Shown here one piece after another: positions 12,658 to 24,167 of a DNA stretch of 64,000 nt (positions are counted from its first letter, which is position 1; each line of letters begins with the position of its first letter). A model generated the notes under the pieces. It saw only the letters and a list, made by a program, of their open reading frames with translations. It was not told the origin of the DNA and did no database searches. Position numbers and translations under genes: made by a program. Source of the DNA: Sarcocystis neurona (taxonomy: Eukaryota; Apicomplexa; Conoidasida; Eucoccidiorida; Sarcocystidae); contig KL647289.1 of NCBI GenBank assembly GCA_000727475.1, forward strand, positions 3,848,019-3,912,018. Reading direction: 5' to 3'.

Positions 12658-14857
12658 CACATGTATGTATATGTATGGAATGTGTACGCTATAAATGTTC
12701 GTATCTGTGCAAGTACCTATGAACGTACACACTGTAGACGCTCTGAATGTCTGTCTGTATAGAAATATTCCCATGTGTATCCTGTCACATAGACACACGT
12801 CTCTGTAAACATATATATGTAAGTGTATAAATACACCACATCTCTTATAATTTGCCCTTTGTGTGATCATGTACGTGTGAATGCGACTTATCCCTGTGTA
12901 AATACCCGTCCTTCCTCACGTCCTCCGGGTGTTTTTTTCTTTCTGATTGACCACGTGTTGAATTTGCAGTCATTTTTTCATAATATGTGTATGTGTGTGT
13001 GTGTACTTATACACGTAGAGACCATGTTTCCTTGCAAGCAGCCAGTGTTCAGCCGAATGTGTGTCGCGTCCACCTGGACATGCCCTCTCTTCTCTACGTA
13101 CGACGACAATAAGTATGCCGTCTCTCTCGTCTGCAACCACCGTAAGCATATATGCGTGTACGTCGGCGTGTGTTCAGTAACCGCGTAGGTACGCGTACGG
13201 TGGGATTTAGTGTGCCGCGTACAGTTCTGTGCGAGGCGTATACCCACACTTCTGCACAGACGCACGTGTACACTAGGAAATAGATGATGTTGCTATTTGT
13301 CTGTAAGTGCGTGTGGATGCTTGCATTACTTGGAAAGTGTAGGCGTGCAATAACGTCACTGCAAGTGTCACTGCATCTGTTTTTTCTGCAGCGCAGCACC
13401 TCCACAGCAGGGGTTAGGCGGTCCCTGCTTTCCTCAGTATGCCATTTCTCCTGCTGCGCCTCCTCCACTTCCTTCTCCTTCTGTTGCCTGTTTTTCTCCT
13501 CTGTCGTCGCCTCGTTTCTCTTCCTGCCCTTCTCCATTTTACGCACCCGGAGCGCCGTTTTTTACCTCTGACTTCGCTGCGCCGCGAACGCGTGCTCCGC
13601 TGGTGCAACCAGTCGTGCACAACGTAGGCCCCACCGCAGCAGCAGCAGACGCAGACACCCTCGCAGAGGCAATGAAAGAAGCAGTGAGTGACCAGCTGCA
13701 GAACTAAAGACACTGACAGTCAAAAGAAGCAGTAGCATGACCAGCTGCAGAAGCATAGACACTGGCAGTATCGAAAGACTGCCAGAAGCAGAAGCAGCAC
13801 TTAAAAAGGGAGGCGTTGGTGGAAGCAGGTGCAGCAGCGGAAGTGTCAACACATACCGAAACGGCAGCCTGGGTAGAAGCAGAAACAAAAGCGCAGAGAA
13901 CAGTGGGAGTGGAAGAAGCGTTTGAAGCGTAGGTAGCGACAGCAGTTGCAGCCGAAGCAGCGGCGAAAGCATACGTCGGTACACGTGAATGTATAGACTA
14001 GTGTGCGTTTACTTGAAACACAGCTTCGTTGTAGTGCGGTTGATTACAAAAAAAGGAAAGTAACAGGAGGAAGGATATAATTTGCGAGAGCGGGGAGGCA
14101 ACGAAAGCAGTTGTAAGACCAGCAAAGACGCAGGCAGATGCATATGCAATGGCCAAAGCAGTTTAAGGAAAACGGGAACCAGGAGCAGCAGAAACGTGAC
14201 AGAAGGAGGCTAGGTTGCGTTCTAAATCCTGTGGGCGCACGTATCTTTCTGACGCAGCGCCGTACGCGTGGGATTCTCAGGTAATTCGCAAAGAGTTTTT
14301 GTAGCAGTGCTTCCAGAAGCTTACGCTTTTCGTCATCCTTGTCTTGTTGCTTCCATTCGTCTTTGCTTCCCAGAGTGGAACAAATCTTTTTCCGAGGCAG
14401 CGCCGTGCGTGCTTGTTTGACTCTGTGTGTGTGTGTGTGTGGGTGTGTGTGGGTGTGTCTGTGTGCGTGTGCGTGTGTATGTGTGTGTGTGCGTGTGTAT
14501 GTGTGTATGTGTGTGTGTGTGTGTGCGTGTGTGACTGTGAGTATGTGCTTCCTGTCTGTCCCCCAAGTCTGTGTGCCAGTGCGTGCTTCGGGTTCTTTCT
14601 CATGTTAACGTCTGTGCTGCTTCCTTCCTGGACATGCGCTGCCTACAATCGTTGTGTATGCTTTTTTTTTTTCTAATCCTCCTTCTTTCTGCGTACAGCA
14701 AGTAATCAATGAGGGACCGATATACGAGCAGGCCCCTCCGCGTTACGTGTATGGCGGGTCAGTGTGGGCGCCTCCGGTGTACGACGCAAGTTCAAGACCT
14801 CCCATTGAAGCTGATGCGCGCTCCTTGTCTTCGCCTTGTAGTCCACTGGTGATGTAG
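2125..14857 (+). CDS. Alveolin-domain inner membrane complex (IMC) protein
   Basis: Alveolins form the intermediate-filament-like network under the inner membrane complex of apicomplexan zoites. Proposed exons: 2125-2158, 4382-4593, 7142-7339, 9338-9472, 11618-11712, 13392-13683 and 14699-14857 (stop TAG), giving about 374 residues; every junction is GT-AG and phase-compatible. Exons 2-4 carry the diagnostic degenerate repeats, for example VEVPEIHVVEKLVPKIQI, IDKVVEVPQIQ joined to VVDKVVEVPEVHEV, and IEKYVEVPQVQYVEKYVEVP. Exon 5 (VPVLYQTLP) loses the motif, exon 6 is rich in Pro, Ser and Ala, and the last exon ends in a Tyr/Pro-rich tail (APPRYVYGGS). The first exon (MEQPLPVLPAP) rests only on an ATG, a GTATTA donor and matching phase, so the start is the weakest point. 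An Ala-rich frame at 4234-4381 is open in the same frame as exon 2 and is the alternative 5' end. Which numbered IMC protein this is cannot be told. Confidence 0.85.
2713..2743. repeat. (TA)n microsatellite
   Basis: Uninterrupted TA dinucleotides in the first proposed intron of the alveolin gene. Confidence 0.95.
12354..12382. repeat. (CA)n microsatellite
   Basis: CA dinucleotide run with one TC interruption, inside the fifth alveolin intron. Confidence 0.9.
12623..12658. repeat. (TC)n-(TA)n compound microsatellite
   Basis: About ten TC units pass directly into about eight TA units, within the fifth alveolin intron. Confidence 0.9.
14423..14533. repeat. (GT)n microsatellite, imperfect
   Basis: About 110 bases of GT broken by GGGT, GCGT and GTAT variants, in the last alveolin intron about 165 bases before the terminal exon. 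It keeps an open frame of His/Thr on one strand and Cys/Val on the other, which is not evidence of coding. Confidence 0.95.
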
Positions 14858-17800
14858 TTTTTTAGATCAAATATGTCGTCCGCAGATGTGGTATTTGTGC
14901 GCGATACTTTTTAGTGGCGTTCTGCAGATCTTCCTACAACGAAGCAGTCCTCTGCTTACGTATTCAGTACGTATATCGCCTGAGTGCAGGTCACTACTGT
15001 TGGATTTTTGTGACGACCGCAGAAACTTCCACTCCAGCCCAGTCATCAAAATGTCAAGAAAAGGTAAATAAATAACGTGCAGCGCCAGGCTTACATGATA
15101 CCGTGGTACTCTGTAGTATCAGCACGTCTGGCGTGCAGGGATTTCCCCTGGAGGCGATAATCGAAAGCAATAGCTTGGGGATTGACGTGAACGGGATGTT
15201 TTGTTTTTGTTCTGTTATTGCGGCGGAGCTCTGACGTGCCGTGTTGTGCAACAGAGATGCAGAGGGAAATAAGAGAGAAAAAAGGGTGGATCGGATACGT
15301 GCGAGTACGCATGTGGCAAGGAAGTTTTTGTCTTTCAGGAAACAACAGTAGCACTTGTTTGTTCTGTTTTCCTCTGCCACTTGTGGGGACACTTGTATCA
15401 GTGGGAATGTTTGCGGATGCAGCGACGCTGCAGCTGCGAGAAGACGTCTGCATATACAAAGGCGCTTGTATTACAGAAAGGGACTTGTTCACCGAGGATG
15501 TAGTTTGAATCACCAGTAATTTCTACTTGTTTTCTTGTGAATACGCGACTACGTGTTGTCAGTTTTCCTGTGAATGCACAGAGATTTCATCCTTTACAAA
15601 TATTGATGCTGCGGGCATGTATTTTACAACTCTATAATAAAGGCTGTGTGCGCCTGTCGTGTAGCCGGATGGCCCAAGTCATCCTTCACACGTACTGTGG
15701 CGTTGGCACAACCAGCAAATGACGCGCGGATCCCGCTGGCCCATCACGTGTGGAGAACGTGTATACGAGACACACAGCTAGGCGTACAAGGTGCGTGAAT
15801 TGTTGTCCTCTCTTCAGGTGACTGCTATACCGTAACCGTACACCGAAGACACGTGCGACGCACGTGTGTATATTTAGGTAGGCGGTCGAAACGGCGGATA
15901 ATTTCTTGTCTGTTCGTCTTCGTTATATTCGACAAACCGTCCAATCACTTTCGTAGGAAGCTACAGAACAACTTCTCACATTGGGCTGTACCATATACTT
16001 GAATATACATAAATATATATACATATACGTATCTAGGTGGATAGATAGGATAAATTGATACGCACGCAGGGGGGGATACGCGACTGTGAGTGAACTCTAT
16101 TGATAGAAAGGATTCTGCAGGTGTGGACCGTGATCGAAGGTAGGAAGTGCTGCTTTTTGATCACAATGCCGGACCCACTTGCGAGAAACTGATACTCTGG
16201 TAATGACTACCAACGTCGCGTAACGGGGGCGTTCTGAACACGTAACTGAACTAGGTATCTTCCACTCTCCTTGGCCTTATCCTCTGCTTCAGACGTTGCC
16301 AAATTTGAAGTTGCGTATACACGTGAACGCTTTGGCGACTTCAGCGACTTACTTTTTCTGTATCTTGTACACACGTGTACATTCCACAGTTGTATTTTCT
16401 GAGGCACATGCAAATACTTGAATGTTCAGTTAGAATGCGCTGCAGAAGACTGGACAGTCGACGCCTCGGCAAGCTCAAAGGTGTACGGCAGGCGGCACAC
16501 GACAAAGGGTTGAATGTGGGAAATTTACGAGTAGCTGCACGCTCACACCGGGTACGCGATGTACAGTCACACTGGTAGCTACCTCTTCCGCAGTGATGCG
16601 TTGTAAACTGCTGCGTTGTATACAGATGCACGTAAATGCAGTAGAGAATTATTTGCCTATCTCTTCCTCACAAAGGCGTCTTGTGGGCTGGAACAAAATC
16701 TTCACAGGTTTTAGAAACAGAGTAAGGCTGATATTACGTTGTGAAATACTTTTCTGCCTTAAGGGTGCAACTCTGTGATACGATTTTCCTGAGTTCGTCG
16801 TACTTAGTGGTTGAATTGCCGCTGAGTTTTAAAATTTCTGGTGTCTCCGAAGAGTCTTGCCTTCCGTCTCTATACATTGCAATTGAGTGCCGTATTGCAA
16901 GAGTGAAGAAACTCCTTGCGGGAATTGCCTTCACAGCTGTTGTACGAGAATTGCAACATTGGAAATCCACTTATATGCCAGCAGGTGCCTGAAAACTAGT
17001 TTTGCTTCGTTGCGTGTTTCAGCCCGTCTACCTATGGAAGCAGTGTTGTTCTGTTTTTCGTAGCCGTCTCGAAAGTCTAATTCTAGTGTAATTTCAGTGC
17101 TGCCTGAACAGCTGGTTGTGTTTGTCAGAAGGGACCGCAAGTGAAATGATCTATATCGTTTTCTGGTGTCAATCCAAGAAATGAGTATGAGGTGGGAAAC
17201 AACGCAAGTAACCCCACGATTTTGCCTTTTACTGACGATTTTTGAATCTTACAGCATGTGACGGAAGAACATTATTCTTCGCCAAACCATCGGAGGTCAC
17301 TTCGACACCCCCGCTTAGAAACCACAAAACTTCAGAACGTCAGTATAACCAAACAAGTTGTATTTACTCAGGGACCCGTGTTAAAGTGTCCATTTGCTAC
17401 TCAACCATTCCCCGAGCGTAGCCATTCTGCGCGGATCATAGACGCCTGTGGACTTCATAAAGTTGAGAATTTTTACAGTAAGAGCCACTGGTACCGTGCG
17501 ACGTCGTGATGAACTACATGTCGGAAGCGCTCATTTGAAAGCCTTGCAGCTCTCTTGAACATCCTTTTGCTCTGAAGACACGCTTTAGTGATTAGTCGGT
17601 GCAGCGAAATAATCGCCACTTTACTTCACGGCCCCAGATCGCAGAATACCTTTGAGTTGAGAGCACAGTTTGGAGTAAAAGCCGACATAATGCGCGTGTA
17701 CCGACGAAGTAGAAGTCGCGTCAACTTTGCTGCTTGCCTTCAACGCTGATATGATGTCCTCCTGTGGGTGTCTGTCACCTGCGAAGAAATGCTTTTCGGA

Positions 17801-18925
17801 CAGCCCAGCAAGCAAGCAACCACGTGCAAGTGTCTCACCAACGAACGTTCTAGAGAATGGCTGCAGTTGAGCACAGAAGCGCAGAACCGCAAAACTGCTC
17901 TGGTGCCCAGTGCGCTCTAGGACAGCTGTGTTTGTTCTTTGATAAAGCGCCGCCATAATGCGGCACAGTGTTGTTTATCTCGCAACGGTCACATTTCCCA
18001 ACGACCGTCACTTATCAGGATACCGTGGTCGTTCATGTCACACCATTCATCCGAATGCAGTATGCGACCTCTTCGCGACTAGGCAGGGTTCCACGTCAAA
18101 TCATATCAGGTGGTTGTAACTGTTCGAGTAAGGGTTGCTCTCTCTTGGCCCTCAGGCAGTACTCGAGCTGCACACTGTTCGGGTAAACACATGCTTTCGC
18201 AAACTCTGTAGTGCGGGCGATGGCGATTCTTAGTAGGTCTATAGCATGCCACAGGAGCATGCCACATGAAGAAGCACTCGTCGTGTTTCACTGGAACGAA
18301 TAGGAAATAAGCCGTGGTCACATCACGTTTCATTCTCTTTACGTGAGGATGCAAGGGGGGATGACCGCGATGGGCGATCCCCGTAGCATGTTTCCACTAA
18401 TGCAGGTGTAGGTACACACGATTCTTCCCAATCGTGACAAGCAGAGGCAAAGAATTTTGTTCGTTTCGCAGCGGATTCTTCGTTATTCGCTAGAACTGCA
18501 AGAAGAATACGATCCTGCATCTGAGTGTTGTGTATCGCTTGTTTTCTTATCGTCAGCAGACTGAGTTGACAAGGCTGGGCTGCATATAGAGTCTTCTAAC
18601 TTCTGCTGGCTTCCGCTACAAGGTGCTTCTGCTCAGGAAAAAGTAACACTAGACTCTAAAAAGCAACCTGACATGATCCCTCGCAATATCTTTAGTACTG
18701 TGTTGGCTCCTTCTGAGTGTCACTGGTTCCCGATTGTCATTTCCGCCGCCCTTTACAGCTTGACGGTGGCACAGCCTTTCGCCCGAAGCTGACATCTACG
18801 GAAACCTCTTGTATATATACAGCTTAAACTCTTCTGGTAGTAACAATGTGTATTGTCTGATATCGCTCACTCCCCGCTTCACTACTCCTCGAACAAGCGT
18901 AGTGATTCAAAGTGCTAGAAAAGCA
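14858..18925. other. Intergenic region between the alveolin gene and SPO11
   Basis: Lower repeat content than the flank to the left. Open segments of 60-140 codons occur on both strands, for example plus 15218-15508 and 16741-16992, without recognisable domains or consistent splice chains. A plus-strand KGLNVGNLRV segment near 16500 resembles a SPO11 motif by chance; the real motif is at 19806. Minus-strand segments at 17621-18354 are listed separately. Confidence 0.4.
17621..18354 (-). mobile_element. Possible degraded Ty3/gypsy reverse transcriptase relic
   Basis: Two minus-strand open segments occur in the order expected for a gypsy reverse transcriptase. The first (18354 down to 18106) has KRDVTTAYFLFVPVKHDE, resembling the core pattern with an Asp-x-x-x-Ala-Tyr motif followed by a Pro-Val segment. 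The second (17956 down to 17621) has FCAQLQPFSRTFV followed by HPQEDIISALKAS, resembling the region joining reverse transcriptase to RNase H. The catalytic YxDD box, protease, integrase and terminal repeats are not visible, and the segments are in different frames. Chance similarity is quite possible. Confidence 0.25.
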
Positions 18926-21209
18926 ATGCACCAGGTTCCCTCTTGCATGCACCCGGCAGAGCCTTTCCATACTACAGCTTTCAGTAATTTGCGCCCCCAA
19001 AATGCGAGAAAGACAGCATTACCGTCCATTGTGGAGGAACACATCCTTCGCTACCTTGGCTGGCTAGTCGGTCGGAAAGTTGAGCATTTCACCAGATACA
19101 CAGAACAAAGCTCCTCTTCGGCGCTACAGTCATGCGGACTACGTAAACTCACCTGGAGTACGAACACATTTGTTACAATTTTCACCAGCTCGATCCACTG
19201 GACATTGTCAAAGCGCCAGGTGTTGCTCTACTGGAGGTCATCCATCGCATGGCACTAACAGTAGGTGGACACTTCGAACTGTTTACTCGAGCATCGATGG
19301 CTCCACCAGACGAACCACACGTGTGGTTATACAGCTTGTACACGTGTTACAGAATACTCGCACAACTACACGTACGTGTACATTGTTCACATCTGCTTAC
19401 GCGAATGCGCAGGGCCGAAGCGCAACTCAGCGCGAATTGTACTACAAGCTGATGAACGTATTCAACTCACAAGCACAGACAAACAATCAAATTAGGGTAA
19501 GCACTTACGTAAGCCACAGTCTCATAAAGACCAGTTGTTCTAAGTAGAAGAGTCGAAAACAGGCTCCTTTGTTTGCGTAACGGGGTTTCTTAGAGGTTCG
19601 AAAGTGTTCGCTTTTCAAATGTCGCGGAAAAAGTAAATACGGTTTGTTCCACTGTATACTTGCTTGCAGAGCCTTAGCGCCTGGTTAAAGTTACCACGAA
19701 TGGAGCTTGGAATCTTCGCATCAGGTAGAGGTACGAGGTAGCTGCTGAGGCAGTGAACTGTTTTGGAAAGCTATTCCTGGGTTAGCAAATCTACGTCGGA
19801 AACAGGCTTGGTCGCTGGTATGATTAAATTTCACAAAAATTCAAGTGTCCTCGACTGCAGAAACGCAGGCGGTGAGCTGTCCCGTATTTCTATCACACAA
19901 CATCAAACACACCATTTGGGTTTCACTCACCCTTCTTGCTCGCCAGGTGCTGGCGTGCAAATTTCAGAGGCGTTTCTCGGTGTAGACCGGGTGGAGTCTC
20001 CAGCTGCGTACATTATTGTCGTCGAGAAGCACACCGTATTCCAAAGGCTTTGCGAAGACCAGCTTTGGAATGTGAGTCACATGATTTAACACGTTTGTCA
20101 AAGATTTTCGTTATCGCCAGCGACTGCAGACGTTTACGCAAATACGTGCACCCGACAATCGAACACAGTGGAACACCGCACATGCACGCGTGCACACGTT
20201 AGGTGTAAATATACTGGAACATAACGTGTACATTGTGGTTTCCTGTCTGTGTGCCTCGTAAGTTCCCACCGTTGTATCATGATTTCATCCGGGAAACAGG
20301 AATTTGTCCCTTAGTAGCCCAAATAGATGATATTTTTGTGGCTAGGTAGATGACCACTGGGAGACTGTCTCAGTTTTGTGTGCACACTCTCTCCGCACGA
20401 ATACCGGTAACTACAGTAATCAAGCTTATTTTGTGTGCGCCTCCTGATATACATACAAAGCGTACGCACTGTATATATGTGTAGGTGTCCGGAAGGCAAA
20501 TACACTCAGGAATGTTACTGATTTTGTCCACAGGTTCTTCCGTGTATTTTGGTGACTGGAAGAGGCTTTCCGGACTTAGCAACACGCAGGCTGGTGCAGC
20601 ATTTGCGCGCCTTGTTGGACATTGAGGTACATAGCTGAAAAAAGTCATGTAGCCCACCAACACAGCAAAGTGTACTGTGTGTAGAAGGCTTTACCAGCTG
20701 CCTTGATGCAGACATAGTGGAATTTACAAAAGACCTGCTTCTCCGTGTGAGCGTTACAATTGTCACTCATCTGCGTTAACGTAATGTAGTGTGGATATCT
20801 AGGCGACTTCGACCCGCACGGCATTGCCATATTTTTGTCGTACTTCAAGCAAGGGTGGACAAGGTGGCAAAACACCTGTATTCAGAGAGGAGGAGGGGAA
20901 AGTCTGCAAAGAATCCGTTTTAGGAGGCAAAATCAGAATTTCCTCCACTGGATCGGGATGTCTCCTGGGGACATTGGTGTGTTGGTGCCTGCAAGCGCTG
21001 TGCTCCCGCTTTCAACGCGAGACAAAAGCGTCCTAAGGGGCTTGCTCGAGCACCCACTTGTGAAAAAAACTTCCACATTGGGAAAATTTTGCAAATATAT
21101 GTTTGAAAAGGGCATCAAATTTGAAATAGAAGCTATTTATTGCCACGGATTCGACTACCTAGCGAGACGCTACATTCCCCAAAGAATACTGAAGAGGACC
21201 TGGGTTTAA
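18926..21209 (+). CDS. SPO11: SPO11, meiotic DNA double-strand-break transesterase (TopoVIA family)
   Basis: SPO11 cuts DNA through a tyrosine to start meiotic recombination in the nucleus. Proposed exons: 18926-19142, 19189-19496, 19670-19730, 19806-19871, 19947-20071, 20534-20626 and 20790-21209 (stop TAA), about 429 residues, all phases compatible. Family landmarks appear in order: LPSIVEEHILRYLGWL (N-terminal helix); QRELYYKLMNVFNSQ with the catalytic Tyr (second Tyr, 19443-19445); LKLPRMELGIFASGRG joined to LVAGMIKF; YIIVVEKHTVFQRL with the Toprim Glu at 20024; LPCILVTGRGFPDLATRRLV; GDFDPHGIAIFLSYF with Toprim Asp-x-Asp at 20805-20813; and the C-terminal WIGMSPGDI ... YLARRYIPQ. Length is near the family norm of about 400. 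The start codon and the 46-base first intron are uncertain, and 19369-19412 could be a further intron. Introns are mostly short and repeat-free, unlike the neighbours. Family assignment is secure. Confidence 0.9.
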
Positions 21210-21339
21210 AGGATGCTATCCCTGGACGGCGAATGCGAGTTAAGCGAAGCAGCAACACCACTGAGAAAGGATAGAGATCCGCAGCACATTATGTACATGT
21301 TGGTCTTCAATCGTCAGGTTTACTAGGTCCAGCGCGTAT

Positions 21340-21494
21340 CGAGAAATAACAGCTAACGTAATTTTCGCCTCATGTACTTAAACATTGAGGCGAATGTGGA
21401 CTGAAACTATGTCCCAGTGGAGACAGAGAAACAACAATTAACGTTGTTTCCGCCTCATGTATTTAAACACGGTGGCGAAGGTGGGTTGAAACAG
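21340..21494. repeat. Two-copy repeat with internal hairpin, 3' of SPO11
   Basis: Copies at about 21340-21408 and 21426-21494 have an 86-base period and are clearly similar but diverged. Copy 1 contains an 8-bp inverted repeat, TTCGCCTC (21364-21371) and GAGGCGAA (21387-21394). Copy 2 keeps only CGCC paired with GGCG at the same place. It begins about 130 bases after the SPO11 stop codon and could act in 3' end formation, which is inference only. Confidence 0.65.
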
Positions 21495-22457
21495 AGAGTC
21501 AGGTGAAACACATCTTCACGAGAGCAGACTGAAAGCTTTACTGAGCCAAGCGTAGATGCGAAGCGAACTGTGGCTCCCCGCCTCTCAGACGTGCAGTGTA
21601 ACTTATTTCCACTTGGAGCTCCGGCACTGCAGTTATCACGTAGCTCTCTGAAGTATATTGTGACGGGCGCTGCTTTGAAGCCGCACCCTATATTTTCACA
21701 TGCACTTCAACGTCTTTACATTTCGCTGCTGCGGAATTCTCGTGGATCTGACGGGACCGCAGCTGCTGCTTGTGATCGTGTTCGTGTGTCCACGTTCACA
21801 AGTATGCGGGTTTATGCCTGCCTCTTTGTGTGTCTGCAGTGCGTGTATGTATTCACGTACATGATGATGCGCACACATGCACATATGCGTACGGGTGCGC
21901 ATACACAGATGTACAACCATACTTCTCTTTGTACACAAGTTCACGTACACACGTACTTACCTCTGTACACGTGTATAAGCGCTTGATGGCACGCGCAGTT
22001 GTGCGCACCCAGCTCGCGCCGAAGTACGCGATGTGTTCGAAGAACCTGTAGCCGCACTTACGGCTCATACGCGTATCTCCCGTGCGCCGCTGCCGTCATG
22101 CACAGCCTAGTTGTTCAGGACCTTAGGTGTGAAGGACCGTTCTGAGTTACGCAGGTTTACAAAGGGCTGTCTGCTGACGCCTTTGCCACACTAACTACAG
22201 ACACAAGAGTATACATACAAAAAAGGGTCGGCCACACGTCGAAAGGGTAGTCTTACCGAGGCAGGAGCTCTACGACCAGCTTCAGCAGTCGTGCATTCTA
22301 TAAGCAGCGTCGGCGGCACCAGCTTTTGCAGACCTCGTGAGGGGTAAAGGCCTTGTACAGTAAGGCACCCAATAAAAGTGTGCGTACAAGACAGTATCCC
22401 GCGGCAAATGCATAATCGCCACATCATCACGTAGCGCACAGCTTCCCCGACTGTAAC

Positions 22458-22739
22458 ATGAACAGCTCCACAGCACGCACGTGCAGCATTTCAGCTATTC
22501 ACCCGAACAACGGATCAGCACAAACGTCTTACACAGTTGCTGCGGTGGAGCGTGGTGTTCTGGTGGCGGCAGACAGGAGGGGTAGCCCCAGCAAGAGCAG
22601 CAGCGTGACCGGTGTTGACAGCCGCAGTAGTGGCACCAGAAAGTCTGTCAGCAGCAACACCACGGGCCGCACGGGCATCAACCGGGGTGCGCAGAAAAAA
22701 AAACCAGAACGGTCCCAAGAGCTGGAGCAGGGTGTGTAG
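22458..22739 (+). CDS. Open frame of 93 codons, possible hypothetical protein
   Basis: The frame runs from ATG to TAG and is rich in Ser, Thr, Arg and Gly, with short AGC/AGT-type runs, ending in a Lys/Glu/Gln-rich tail. No domain is recognised. The opposite strand is also open here (22991 down to 22515) and reads Ala/Leu-rich, as usual for CAG-type sequence, so strand and reality are both uncertain. Confidence 0.2.
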   Translation: MNSSTARTCSISAIHPNNGSAQTSYTVAAVERGVLVAADRRGSPSKSSSVTGVDSRSSGTRKSVSSNTTGRTGINRGAQKKKPERSQELEQGV

Positions 22740-23825
22740 CAGCAGGAGGAGTTCAGAACAGCAGTGAGAGGCTCGCATTACCGGCAGTGCTTGCGGTAAC
22801 AGTAACACGCTGTGCTCATTTGTGGTAAGGCACCGGTAGCAGGCCCCGAACAGTAGATACGGTAAGCGCTTCCCTTCTGTGTGCCGGGTTTCTGCAGCTG
22901 CTGTTGTTGCTTCTTTTCGCTTCCTCTCCTCCAGCCATGCGCTAGCCACGTGTGCTCCAAATCCCAGGAGTCTATTCTTTACACCCTCCACTCGCAGTTA
23001 TCCACGATGGCACAGTATAGTGTCGTTTTGACATCGGAGCGCCTTAGCAGCAAAATCTCCCCCGTAAGGAGGGTCTGCTGTCGCCGTACGTGCTTCTGCG
23101 GTTCAAGGTGCTGCCACCGCAAGCCCGCGCGGTGTGAACGGGACTTGAGAGCTGCCGCTTCTGTTCCGGTGTTGCATAGTGTCATTCGCTCGTCCTCCCA
23201 CCCTCTCGTGCAACCACGGGTTGTCACGCGGCCTTGGTTGTCGTTGGAGGCTTGAAGCACCACTCCTTATGGTGTAGAGCTGTTGTTACAAACGGAGAGC
23301 AGCTGCTGTGCAATAGAGCAGCTGCCGCTCTACGGGCTACTGCTCCAGGGTACACGCAGTTGTCGCGCATCAGCTGGAGCTGTTGCAGTGGCCGCTGCTT
23401 CTGTTGCAGCTGGTGGTGTCCCTGGTACACTGCTGTTCACGGGCTGCTGTCGTACTCTCAGGTGGTGCTGCAGTGGCTGGTGCTGCGCTTGCGTGTGTTC
23501 AGGCAGCAGCTAATGGAGAACGAAGAAGGGATGCTGGAGAGCTTTGCATGTAGCCGGTTGTTATGTTTGTTTTGCTTTTTCCCTTCGACATTCGCGCGCG
23601 GTTCCACTTCAGCAACTTCGCCATCGATTCGCCTTGCTGCTTCTCTGCCCACCAGCTGCCACCCCCAACCTGTGTTTTTCGTCTCTCTTGTGTTTGTGTA
23701 TACACCGTGTTTCCCCTGCAATACCGCGCGAATCTTCCTCATCAACTAGTAGCTACGATGAACCTAGCAGGCGCGGGAGATAGTATGTTGCGCTGTTGTG
23801 TTACTCCCCAGAAGTGAACACATGA

Positions 23826-24167
23826 GTAGAGTGGAGGAGGAGGAGTGAACATGGCGCCAAAAAGAGGGAGGAGGAGACAAAAGCGGAAGCAGCGGAATAT
23901 TCCAGAGAGCCTGCAGAAATATGGAAAGAGGGATTCACGGAGCTGAATGTAGAGCCCTCATGTCCCCAGGACCTACCTAAGAATAACAACTCGTTTCTGT
24001 TGTCTCTCAGAGAAAGCCGAGTCGCTCAGTTTGTGAACTGCACTCGTTTTTCCACAACAGAAGCAAGTCGGATTCCTTTCCTCCGCGTCAGGAATTCGTC
24101 CGTTTTTTTACCATTTCTCCCTCCTCCACGTAGGAACATGATATTCTTCTTCTCCGAAGTGAGGTGA
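23826..24167 (+). CDS. Open segment of 113 codons without its own ATG start, possible exon
   Basis: This frame lacks an ATG near its 5' end but reads as plausible protein: KEGFTELNVEPSCPQDLPK, then FLLSLRESRVAQFVNCTRF, ending in a stop TGA. Candidate splice acceptors lie at its 5' side and at about 24010 (polypyrimidine then CAG). It could be the last exon of an unresolved gene or only a chance open frame. No family was recognised. Confidence 0.2.
   Translation, partial: VEWRRRSEHGAKKREEETKAEAAEYSREPAEIWKEGFTELNVEPSCPQDLPKNNNSFLLSLRESRVAQFVNCTRFSTTEASRIPFLRVRNSSVFLPFLPPPRRNMIFFFSEVR

Larger units (their letters stand above)
2159..14698 (+). other. Introns of the alveolin gene, rich in simple repeats
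   Basis: The six introns are 2.2, 2.5, 2.0, 2.1, 1.7 and 1.0 kb and make up over 90% of the gene. They are dominated by alternating pyrimidine-purine sequence (TA, TG and CG steps) with many ACGTGTA-like motifs, plus pure microsatellites. An open segment at 5087-5251 reads as protein in one frame but has no splice context compatible with the flanking phase-0 exons. Confidence 0.7.

Noticed and set aside
16375..16578. KGLNVGNLRV segment as a SPO11 exon
   Set aside because: The true equivalent, SGRG joined to LVAGMIKF, lies at 19725-19830 with correct spacing to the catalytic tyrosine and Toprim exons.
19189..19260. CCSTGGHPSHG as a Gag-type zinc knuckle
   Set aside because: The Cys-x2-Cys spacing and the last Cys are missing, and the frame continues into the SPO11 catalytic exon.
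20835..21209. A plus-strand frame that first looked like a Ty3/gypsy RNase H segment (TRDKSVLRGLLEHPLVKK)
   Set aside because: The preceding in-frame bases give GDFDPHG and the frame ends with a SPO11-type C-terminus, and upstream exons match SPO11 in order.
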